Translations under genes and position numbers: made by a program | Shown: one piece after another, positions 1 to 6,576 of the stretch | Numbering within the stretch: position 1 is the first letter of the stretch | Layout of the letters: every line of letters begins with the position of its first letter | The notes under the pieces: generated by a model | The model's database searches: none | Seen by the model: only the letters and a program-made list of their open reading frames with translations | What the model was told of the DNA's origin: nothing | Origin: Ruminococcaceae bacterium UBA1448 | GTDB taxonomy: Bacteria > Bacillota > Clostridia > Oscillospirales > Ruminococcaceae | Direction: 5' to 3' | DNA length: 15,795 nt | Assembly (NCBI GenBank): GCA_002329405.1 | Contig: DCTE01000109.1 | Coordinates: 28,248-44,042 of the forward strand

Positions 1-851
1 TGGGCGTCGCAGGATGTATCGTCCTGACCGGTACCGACCTTTCGGCCGGACGTATCGTCGGCCTGACTGCCTGTGTATCCGCCTCCCTTTTGCAGGCGGT
101 TGGCAGCAGCACCAAGATGTGGCCGCAGATCGGCGTCATCCCGATCCCGATTGTCATTTTAATCGCTGTCCTGATCGGCGCGGCCTTTGGTGCCTTCAAC
201 GGCTTCTTTGTCGCAAAATTCAAGCTGCATCCATTCATTGTTACGCTGGGCACCCAGCTGATTGTTTACACCCTGCTGCTGATCTACGTCAAGATGGGCA
301 ACAACAACGGCATGGCAATCTCCAGCCTGGATTCCTCCTACACCAACTTTATCAAAGGTTCTATCCTGACCATCGCCGGTACCGCAATCCCCAACTATGT
401 CTGGATTGCCATTGTGCTGACTGCGCTGATGTGGTTTATCTGGAATAAAACCACCTTCGGCAAAAACATGTTCGCGCTCGGTTCCAACGAAGAAGCAGCC
501 AGAGTTTCCGGTGTAAACGTACTGGCCACCACCATTCTGGTCTTTGCGCTGGCAGGCGCCATGTATTCGGTCACCGGTTTCATCGAAGGTGCCCGTGTCG
601 CCTCCAACAACGCCAACAGCGGCCTCAACTACGAGCTGGACGCGATCGCAGCCTGTGTCATCGGCGGCGTATCCTTTGTCGGTGGTATCGGTAAAATCAG
701 CGGCATCGTCATCGGCGTACTGATGCTCCGTCTGATCTTCATCGGCCTGACAATGGTCGGCATCGACCAGGACCTCCAGTACCTGATCAAGGGCGGTATC
801 ATCCTGTTCGCATGTGCACTGGATATGCGCAAATATCTGGTCAAGAGATAA
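1..851 (+). CDS. mglC: Galactose/methyl-galactoside (glucose) ABC transporter permease MglC, 5' truncated
   Basis: Inner-membrane permease of the Mgl (CUT2, RbsC-like) importer, which takes up galactose/glucose with the MglA ATPase and MglB binding protein. The reading frame is open from the first bases of the window (phase begins at base 3), so the N-terminus lies upstream; the TTG at 90 is not the real start. The visible sequence opens with a GVAGCIVLTGTDLSAGR stretch that matches the E. coli MglC signature GVAG-IVTQGTDLSAGR as I recall it. It continues with conserved blocks: HPFIVTLGTQ, WNKTTFGKNMFALGSNEEAA, SGVNV, NYELDAIAACVIGGVSFVGG and a C-terminal IKGGIILFACALDMRKY. Multiple hydrophobic helices are evident. 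It ends in TAA at 849-851 and is followed by a strong terminator, so it is probably the last gene of an mglBAC-type operon. The specificity call fits the MglB-like sensor protein at 5377-6453. Confidence 0.93.
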   Translation, partial: GVAGCIVLTGTDLSAGRIVGLTACVSASLLQAVGSSTKMWPQIGVIPIPIVILIAVLIGAAFGAFNGFFVAKFKLHPFIVTLGTQLIVYTLLLIYVKMGNNNGMAISSLDSSYTNFIKGSILTIAGTAIPNYVWIAIVLTALMWFIWNKTTFGKNMFALGSNEEAARVSGVNVLATTILVFALAGAMYSVTGFIEGARVASNNANSGLNYELDAIAACVIGGVSFVGGIGKISGIVIGVLMLRLIFIGLTMVGIDQDLQYLIKGGIILFACALDMRKYLVKR

Positions 852-894
852 AACAGCACCGGTGGACCTTTATAAGCCACATCAACAGACCACG

Positions 895-908
895 CGGAAA
901 AATTTCCG
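895..908. repeat. Small perfect dyad in the mglC 3' untranslated region
   Basis: CGGAAA-AA-TTTCCG, 6-bp arms around a 2-base centre, lies between the mglC stop and the terminator hairpin. It could be a protein-binding dyad or a weak hairpin. No partner copy was found elsewhere in the window, so no function is assigned. Confidence 0.35.
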
Positions 909-916
909 ACAGCTTG

Positions 917-965
917 AGCAGGTATCTTATCGCCAAAAAGCGGAGATACCTGCTTTTTGTTTTTG
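917..965 (+). terminator. Intrinsic terminator of the mgl operon
   Basis: A perfect 11-bp inverted repeat, AGCAGGTATCT (917-927) and AGATACCTGCT (944-954), with CGC/GCG able to pair inside the loop, is followed by TTTTTGTTTTTG (954-965). This is a textbook Rho-independent terminator for transcription coming out of mglC. It separates the transporter from the regulatory operon. Confidence 0.9.
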
Positions 966-982
966 TCAAAATATGCTATAAT
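954..982 (+). promoter_or_regulatory. Extended -10 promoter for the yesN-yesM-SBP operon
   Basis: TGCTATAAT (974-982) is a perfect TGn-TATAAT extended -10. The position 17 bp upstream holds TTTTTG (954-959), a poor -35 that falls in the T-tract of the mgl terminator, so the extended -10 probably carries recognition. Transcription would begin near 989, leaving a leader of about 68 bases. No clear operator was seen around it. Confidence 0.7.
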
Positions 983-1056
983 GTTGGTGAACAGACCGAA
1001 ATTCTGCTGCAAACAGGCCGACTTTTCACACCAGACAGATAAAAGGAGGAAATAGG

Positions 1057-2646
1057 ATGGAACTGTATCGTGTCGTACTTGTTGACGATGAGGAAGAAAT
1101 CCGTATGGGCATCAGCCGGCGGATTGACTGGGAAAAACTAGGCTTCTCTCTCGCCGGACAGGCGCAAAACGGAGTGGAAGCACTGGAGGTCTGCGAACAG
1201 GTAAAACCCGATGTTGTCATCACCGATATCAAAATGCCGTTTATGGACGGTCTGGAACTGGGCAGGCGGCTTCGGCAGGCTCTCCCGGCCGCTAAATTGG
1301 TGATCCTGACGGGCTTTGACGACTTCGAATTTGCCCGGCAGGCGGTCAGCATCAATGTGTTTGAATATCTTTTGAAACCGGTGGATGCGCAGGAGCTTTC
1401 ACTGATCCTCAGCCGGCTGCATCAGGATATTGACCGTTCCCGCGCGGAACTGCGAAATGTTGAACGGCTCCGCAGGCAGTACGAAGAAACCCTGCCGGTA
1501 CTGCGGGGAATGTTCTATACCCGGCTGCTGGATGGCAGCCTTCGGCCTGATCAGGTATACGACCGGGCCGGTCGGTATGAACTGACGCTGGAAGGCAAGC
1601 AGTGGATTGCAGCACTGATTCATGTCGGAAAGATGGGCGGCGAGGTGGATGAGCTGGTCTTTCTGACCATCCAGTCTTTTTTTGAACAGCATTTTGAGCT
1701 GGAGGGCTGCACCATCCGTACCCTGATCTACAAGGACAATCTGGCGGTGATCGCCTCTTTTGTACAGCCGGTTTCTGTTTACAGCTATCTGAACGAGCTG
1801 GAACGGGTACGCCGTTTGACTGAAAGTGAAACTAGGCTGCGGCTGACCATTGGCACCGGAGAAATGGTCAGCCAGCCATGGGAACTGTCCGCTTCAGTTA
1901 AGGGAGCAGGCAACGCACTGGATTACCGGGTGCTGCTGGGGTCAGGACGGACCATCTATATTCAGGACGTCGAACCGCGTCAGAATCGGGAAATCTCTTT
2001 CGATGAAAATGATGAGCAGGACCTGATTCGTGCAATCAAGGTCGGAACCGAGGATCAGCTGCGCCAGGTCGTCGGGGAACTGATGGAAAAGGTACGCTCC
2101 GCTTCTATCGGACAATGTCAGATGTTTTTCCTGGACTGGATGAACTGCCTTTTGAAGGTTGCAAGGGATGGACAGATTCCGGCCGACGAGATCTTCGGGA
2201 AAGAAGGCATCCGCATGGAAAAACTCGCGGATTTCAGTTCCCCGGGTCAGATGGGCAGCTGGTGTTTTGACCATTGTCTGCACCTTTGGGAGCTGCTGAA
2301 CAAAAGACGCAATGACAGCACCTGGAACCTGGTCGATCAGGCGAAGGAATACATTATGACACACTTTGCTGAAAGCGATCTGTCGGTCGATACCCTCTGT
2401 GCGCATCTGCACCTGTCACCCACCTATTTTTCTACCTTGTTCAAGAAAAATACCGGGATGAGTTTTACCTCTTATGTAACCAAAATTCGGATGGAAGCCG
2501 CTGTCCGCCTGCTGCGTGACACCGACGAGAAAAGCTATCGGATTGCAGAAAAAACCGGCTATCTTGACCCCAACTATTTCAGTTATGTATTCAAAAGATA
2601 TTACGGAGTTACGCCGACCAAGTTCCGCGCCGGTGCCTCCAGGTAA
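1057..2646 (+). CDS. YesN-family response regulator (REC + AraC HTH)
   Basis: Cytoplasmic transcription factor of a two-component system. Residues 1-120 form a receiver domain: acidic pocket D10-D11, phospho-acceptor D57 in VVITDIKMP, T85 in ILTG and K107 in LLKPVD are all present. A linker starts with a charged, probably coiled segment (about 125-160) and runs to about 415, as is usual for YesN proteins. The C-terminus (about 425-529) is an AraC-type double helix-turn-helix with LSVDTLCAHLHLSPTYFSTLFKK and DPNYFSYVFKRYYGVTPTKFR. The ATG at 1057 has AGGAGG at 1044-1049. The kinase gene follows within 30 bases, so they form one operon and a cognate pair. The inferred target is the mgl operon upstream and perhaps its own operon. 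Length (529 aa) is normal for the family; orthology to any named regulator is not established. Confidence 0.93.
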   Translation: MELYRVVLVDDEEEIRMGISRRIDWEKLGFSLAGQAQNGVEALEVCEQVKPDVVITDIKMPFMDGLELGRRLRQALPAAKLVILTGFDDFEFARQAVSINVFEYLLKPVDAQELSLILSRLHQDIDRSRAELRNVERLRRQYEETLPVLRGMFYTRLLDGSLRPDQVYDRAGRYELTLEGKQWIAALIHVGKMGGEVDELVFLTIQSFFEQHFELEGCTIRTLIYKDNLAVIASFVQPVSVYSYLNELERVRRLTESETRLRLTIGTGEMVSQPWELSASVKGAGNALDYRVLLGSGRTIYIQDVEPRQNREISFDENDEQDLIRAIKVGTEDQLRQVVGELMEKVRSASIGQCQMFFLDWMNCLLKVARDGQIPADEIFGKEGIRMEKLADFSSPGQMGSWCFDHCLHLWELLNKRRNDSTWNLVDQAKEYIMTHFAESDLSVDTLCAHLHLSPTYFSTLFKKNTGMSFTSYVTKIRMEAAVRLLRDTDEKSYRIAEKTGYLDPNYFSYVFKRYYGVTPTKFRAGASR

Positions 2647-2673
2647 TAAATGCCAATGCAAGGAGGAAACGCT

Positions 2674-4494
2674 GTGCTTTTCAAAAAAATCCTCCGACGG
2701 GTTCGACAGCTTCTGCCGCCCTATCATGGACTGGGAATCAGAATCATGATCTCGATTTCCTTTACCGCTGTTACGGTAACCGGAATGTTTTTGCTCTGCG
2801 GAATGCTGATCCTGCGCTTTTCCAACGCGACCCGCATTTTACAGCGGGATACCAGCCTGCGGATGATCGAACAGGTCAACCAGCAGATGGACAGCTATCT
2901 GCGCAATATCATGCAGCTGTCCGATACAATCTATTACCGGGTGCTGAAAGAAAGCGATTTTTCCGAAGAGATACCGTATGAAGCCCTGGAACTGCTGTAT
3001 GAAGAAAACCGAAGCAAACTGGTTTCAATCTCAGTTTTTGAAGAAAATGGTTCACTGGTAACGGCAGCCCCCATTTACTCGCTGAAAGAGGACGTATCCC
3101 CTGGTCAGCAGGAATGGTTTGTCCAGGCGATGGAGCAGATTGAAAATCATCACTTCTCCACCCCTTATGTACAAAATCTGTTTTCATATGGGGGCGAACA
3201 CCGGTGGGTCATCTCAATGAGCCGTTATGTCGAACTGAACTATCATGGGGAAACCAAACGCGGCGTGCTGCTGATCGACATGAGCTTTTCAGAGCTGGGC
3301 CAGATCTGCCGCAATGCCGACCTTCCGGGCGGCGGTTATTTTTACATCACCGACCGGCAGGGAGAGATCATCTACCACCCCGACCAGCAGCTGATCTACG
3401 CGGGTATCTCTCAAAATAATCAGGTAAAAAACATCCCCGATACCGACGGTATCCACCAGGTCAAGGTGGATGGAATCCCCTACCAGGCTGTTGTCAAAAC
3501 AGTCGGGTATACCGGGTGGAAACTGGTCAGCCTGATTCCGCTCAAAAATCTGGCAAACGACGTCGACCAGTACCGCTGGTTTGGAATTACCCTGCTGCTG
3601 TTCATCGTCTTTTCGCTGACCTTTGTCAACATGCACCTTTCGGAATACATCTCCGGCCCCTTAAGCCGGCTCAACCAGGCAGTCAACGAACTGGGGGCAG
3701 GCAAGGAAACGGTCGAATTCCGGGAAGAAGGCTGTATTGAGGTACGGCAGCTGACCCATTCGATTGAAACGATGGTCTCCACCCTGCGGCATTTGATGGA
3801 CGATATTATCCAGCAGGAACAGAACAAACGCCGGCTGGAAATGGATGTGCTGCAGGCACAGATCAACCCGCATTTCCTTTACAACACCCTTGACTCGGTC
3901 ATCTGGCTGACTGAAAGCGAACGGTATGAAGATGCAACGCGGATGGTGTCGGCTCTCGGCAAGCTGTTTCGGATTTCCCTCAGCCGTGGAAAAGTCATCA
4001 TCCCGCTCAAGGACGAGCTGGAACACGCCCGGCATTATCTGACCATCCAGCAGATTCGATACAAAGACCGCTATGAGCATCAGATTTCTGCCGAACCGGA
4101 TACCGAAAACCTGTATACCCTCAAGCTGATCATTCAGCCAATCCTTGAAAATGCAATCTATCACGGGTTGGCTGTAATGGATGAGGACGGGCTGATCACG
4201 GTACACGCCTGGCGGGATGACAAAAATCTGTATATCGACATTCAGGACAATGGAGCTGGAATGACGCAGGAAACAGTTGATCAGCTATTGGATGAAAGCA
4301 AGCCTTTCCGCAAAAGCAAGGGTTCCGGAATCGGTGTACGGAATATCCACCAGCGGATTCAGCTGGCATTTGGAACAGAATATGGTCTGGAATTTTTCAG
4401 TGAACCAGACGAAGGTACGCTGGTGCGCGCCCGTCTTCCCATCTTGGACGAACAGGCGGCGTCGGCCTACCAGAAAGAAGGTGGACAGTCGTGA
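2674..4494 (+). CDS. YesM-family membrane sensor histidine kinase with double-Cache-like sensor domain
   Basis: Sensor kinase partner of the preceding regulator. The chosen start is GTG 2674 because AAGGAGG (2660-2666) sits 7 bases before it; the in-frame ATGs at 2650 and 2656 lie upstream of that site. Layout in this numbering: transmembrane helix about 22-47; extracellular region about 48-300 resembling a double Cache domain (GGGYFYITDRQGEIIYHPD, GIPYQAVVKTVGYTGWKLVSLIPL); second helix about 302-322; HAMP-like linker; then a His_kinase (LytS/YesM type) domain with phospho-acceptor H400 in INPHFLYNTLDS. ATP-binding motifs follow: N493 in QPILENAIYHGL, D525 in DNGAGM and GSGIGVRNIHQRI near 550. 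All catalytic motifs are intact. The stop overlaps the next gene by 4 bases, suggesting translational coupling to the receptor proteins it probably listens to. Confidence 0.92.
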   Translation: MLFKKILRRVRQLLPPYHGLGIRIMISISFTAVTVTGMFLLCGMLILRFSNATRILQRDTSLRMIEQVNQQMDSYLRNIMQLSDTIYYRVLKESDFSEEIPYEALELLYEENRSKLVSISVFEENGSLVTAAPIYSLKEDVSPGQQEWFVQAMEQIENHHFSTPYVQNLFSYGGEHRWVISMSRYVELNYHGETKRGVLLIDMSFSELGQICRNADLPGGGYFYITDRQGEIIYHPDQQLIYAGISQNNQVKNIPDTDGIHQVKVDGIPYQAVVKTVGYTGWKLVSLIPLKNLANDVDQYRWFGITLLLFIVFSLTFVNMHLSEYISGPLSRLNQAVNELGAGKETVEFREEGCIEVRQLTHSIETMVSTLRHLMDDIIQQEQNKRRLEMDVLQAQINPHFLYNTLDSVIWLTESERYEDATRMVSALGKLFRISLSRGKVIIPLKDELEHARHYLTIQQIRYKDRYEHQISAEPDTENLYTLKLIIQPILENAIYHGLAVMDEDGLITVHAWRDDKNLYIDIQDNGAGMTQETVDQLLDESKPFRKSKGSGIGVRNIHQRIQLAFGTEYGLEFFSEPDEGTLVRARLPILDEQAASAYQKEGGQS

Positions 4495-5420
4495 AACGAA
4501 AGCTGAGCAATTTCATGCAGCTGGGGATCGTGGCTGCGCTGGGGATCTCGGTCCTGCTCTCCATCTTTATTCAGGAAGTTTCGTTTCCCACCGTCTCTGA
4601 AAACCGGATGGAAATTTCCGTCATTTTCCGGGAATGGAACAGCAGCACCTGGGGCGAAATCCGTCTGGGAATGGAAAAGGCAGCATCCGACTATCAGGCA
4701 GAACTCCGCTTCCTGACCCCGCAGGAAGCAAATTCCCCCTCTGAACAGCAGCACCTGATTGAACAGGAAATCAAAAATGGTGCCAACGGCCTGGTCGTCA
4801 TTCCCGCTGCCGAACAGGTTTTGCAGCTGTTCTCAGACAATAAAATCACCGTCCCATCTGTTACGATAGAATCACACTCGGATGAACAAATCCCCTGTTT
4901 TACCCCCGACAGTGAAAAGGTTGGTCAGCTGCTGGCACAGGCAGCCGCAGAAGACTTTACAAATCAGGCGACTGCCCTGCTGATCAATCCTCTCCCGGAT
5001 AATACCGGTATCCAAGAGAGATTGGAATCGGTACAAAAATATCTGATTGAAGATCATTTTTCAATTTTATCCGCAACCTCCGATAACTGGACAGAATTAC
5101 TGCCTCAGTCGGATTTTGTAATCCTGCCAGAAACGACTTCTGCTGTCTGGCTGCTGTCCTTTCTGGAAGAAGAACAGCTGGCAATCCCGCTCTATACTGT
5201 CGGATACAGTCAGGAAATTATCAACGGATTGGAAAACGAATCCATCCGTGCGGCAGTTATCTGGAATGGCTACGGGGAAGGTTATCTTGCAGTCCAACAG
5301 ATTGCCAGCAAGCTGCTGAAAACTCCGCCGCCGGAATCGCAACCAGCGGTAATACTGGTCAGAAAAGAGGATATGTATGAACCGGAAAACCAGAAAATTT
5401 TGTTTCCTATTGGTCATTAG
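4491..5420 (+). CDS. Membrane-anchored periplasmic-binding-protein-like protein, divergent ligand site
   Basis: Extracellular protein with the sugar-binding-protein fold (Peripla_BP_4/LacI type I), 309 aa. Residues about 11-27 are an uncleaved-looking hydrophobic anchor (LGIVAALGISVLLSIFI) with no lipobox cysteine. The first lobe starts with EISVIFREWNSSTWGEIRLGMEKAA and the NGANGLVVIPA segment matches the usual end of the first-lobe strand. In the second lobe, the usual ND and GxD sugar contacts are replaced (ILPETTSA, YTVGYSQE), although GYGEGYLAVQQIASKLL keeps the family helix. The start is GTG 4491, overlapping the kinase stop as GTGA, with AAGGTGG at 4478-4484. Position between kinase and MglB-like protein suggests a sensory or adaptor role rather than transport. 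The ligand is unknown; it may bind another sugar or act by protein contact. Confidence 0.72.
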   Translation: MKRKLSNFMQLGIVAALGISVLLSIFIQEVSFPTVSENRMEISVIFREWNSSTWGEIRLGMEKAASDYQAELRFLTPQEANSPSEQQHLIEQEIKNGANGLVVIPAAEQVLQLFSDNKITVPSVTIESHSDEQIPCFTPDSEKVGQLLAQAAAEDFTNQATALLINPLPDNTGIQERLESVQKYLIEDHFSILSATSDNWTELLPQSDFVILPETTSAVWLLSFLEEEQLAIPLYTVGYSQEIINGLENESIRAAVIWNGYGEGYLAVQQIASKLLKTPPPESQPAVILVRKEDMYEPENQKILFPIGH

Positions 5421-6453
5421 CCTTGTGATTCTGGTCCTGTTTTCTCTTTTTGCAATTCTGACCGCAAAGATGAAAAAAAATCAGGGCCCCCCAACCCTGC
5501 GCATCGGAGTGGCAATGTACAGCCAGGAAGATACCTTCATCCGTTCACTGGTCCAAAACTTTGAACAGATGGCCCAGCAGCGTGAATCACAGGAAGGCAT
5601 CCGTATCAATATCAATCTCGTCGACGGCAAAAGTTCACAGCTTATCCAGAATGAGCAGATCGAACACCTGATCACGCTGGACTATGATATCCTGTGTGTC
5701 AACATCGTCGACCGGACCGCCGCTTCCACTCTGATCGACCAGGCCAGGCAGGCCGAGATCCCCATCATCTTTTTCAACCGCCAGCCGGTTATGGAAGACC
5801 TGATGCGATGGGAATATGCCTACTATGTCGGCGCACCTGCCGAACAGTCAGGCAGCTTGCAGGGACAGATCGCACTCGACCTTTGGAACGACCAGCGGGA
5901 AAGAATTGACATCAATGGCGACGGTGTCTTGCAATATGTAATTCTGGAAGGTGAACCGGGCCATCAGGATACGCTGATCCGCACCGAAAAATGTATCCAG
6001 CTGGTTACCGATGCCGGCGTCCGCGCAGAAAAACTGATCAGCGATACCGCCAACTGGAACCGGGAACAGGCAGCTGCCAAAATGACCAGCTGGTGGCAGG
6101 AATTCGGCAGTCAGATCGAAGTCGTCTTCGCCAACAACGACGATATGGCACTCGGTGTGCTGGATGTCATGCAGCAGCTGCAAGTCGAGCCGCCCTATCC
6201 GGTCATCATCGGGGTAGATGCAACGAGTGAAGCACTGGAAGCGGTTGCAAATGGGACGATGAGCGGAACTGTCCTCAACGACGGGGTGGGTATTGCGCAG
6301 ACGATGCTGGAACTCTCCCTCTCCCTTTATTATCAGCAGGACCCTGCTCAGAAATTTACAATTGAAAACCAGTCGATCTGGCTCCCCTATCGTCCGATTA
6401 CACAAAAGGAAATTGAACAATTCCTCACACAGCAGGAAAACGCTGCATCCTGA
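5377..6453 (+). CDS. Membrane-anchored MglB-like glucose/galactose-binding sensor protein
   Basis: Close relative of the D-galactose/D-glucose-binding protein MglB, 358 aa, held by an N-terminal helix (about 8-30) without a lipobox. Aligned by eye to E. coli MglB from memory, the sugar contacts are conserved: D52, F54, N134 (FFNRQP), H196, D198 and R202 (GEPGHQDTLIR), W227 (DTANW), N254 (ANND), D281 (GVDA) and N301 (GTVLND). The calcium loop (D178, N180, D182, Q186 in DINGDGVLQ) and the distal E248 are also kept. ATG 5377 lies inside the preceding gene (44-base overlap) with an AGAGG-type site at 5366-5370, so the two are co-translated. With the kinase and regulator next door and mglC upstream, a role as glucose/galactose receptor for the kinase is inferred. 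It could alternatively be an anchored transport receptor for the Mgl importer. Confidence 0.88.
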   Translation: MNRKTRKFCFLLVISLVILVLFSLFAILTAKMKKNQGPPTLRIGVAMYSQEDTFIRSLVQNFEQMAQQRESQEGIRININLVDGKSSQLIQNEQIEHLITLDYDILCVNIVDRTAASTLIDQARQAEIPIIFFNRQPVMEDLMRWEYAYYVGAPAEQSGSLQGQIALDLWNDQRERIDINGDGVLQYVILEGEPGHQDTLIRTEKCIQLVTDAGVRAEKLISDTANWNREQAAAKMTSWWQEFGSQIEVVFANNDDMALGVLDVMQQLQVEPPYPVIIGVDATSEALEAVANGTMSGTVLNDGVGIAQTMLELSLSLYYQQDPAQKFTIENQSIWLPYRPITQKEIEQFLTQQENAAS

Positions 6454-6473
6454 TCTTTCATATACGGCAAAAG

Positions 6474-6524
6474 AAAACCGGAACCTCCCTGTACCGCCTT
6501 TGATTCAGAGAGATTCCGGTTTTT
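6474..6524. terminator. Bidirectional terminator between convergent operons
   Basis: AAAACCGGAA (6474-6483) pairs with TTCCGGTTTT (6514-6523); inner CTCCCT/AGAGAG can extend the stem with one mismatch. On the plus strand the stem ends in TTTTT, and on the minus strand in TTTTCTTTTG. It therefore serves both the sensor operon (stop 6453) and the GH65 operon (stop 6577). Confidence 0.85.
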
Positions 6525-6576
6525 ATAACGGTTACCAGACGATTGAAAAATCAACCCGGTTTAAAATACTGACAGA

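Noticed and set aside
2650..2673. Upstream ATG start for the kinase
   Set aside because: The strong AAGGAGG site at 2660-2666 lies downstream of this ATG and is correctly spaced for GTG 2674.
4491..5420. The divergent binding-protein gene as a pseudogene
   Set aside because: The frame is intact, the start is coupled to the kinase stop and the downstream gene overlaps it, so it looks expressed and maintained.
5377..5480. Cys9 of the MglB-like protein as a lipidation site
   Set aside because: It sits at the start of the hydrophobic segment without a lipobox context; a transmembrane anchor explains the N-terminus better.
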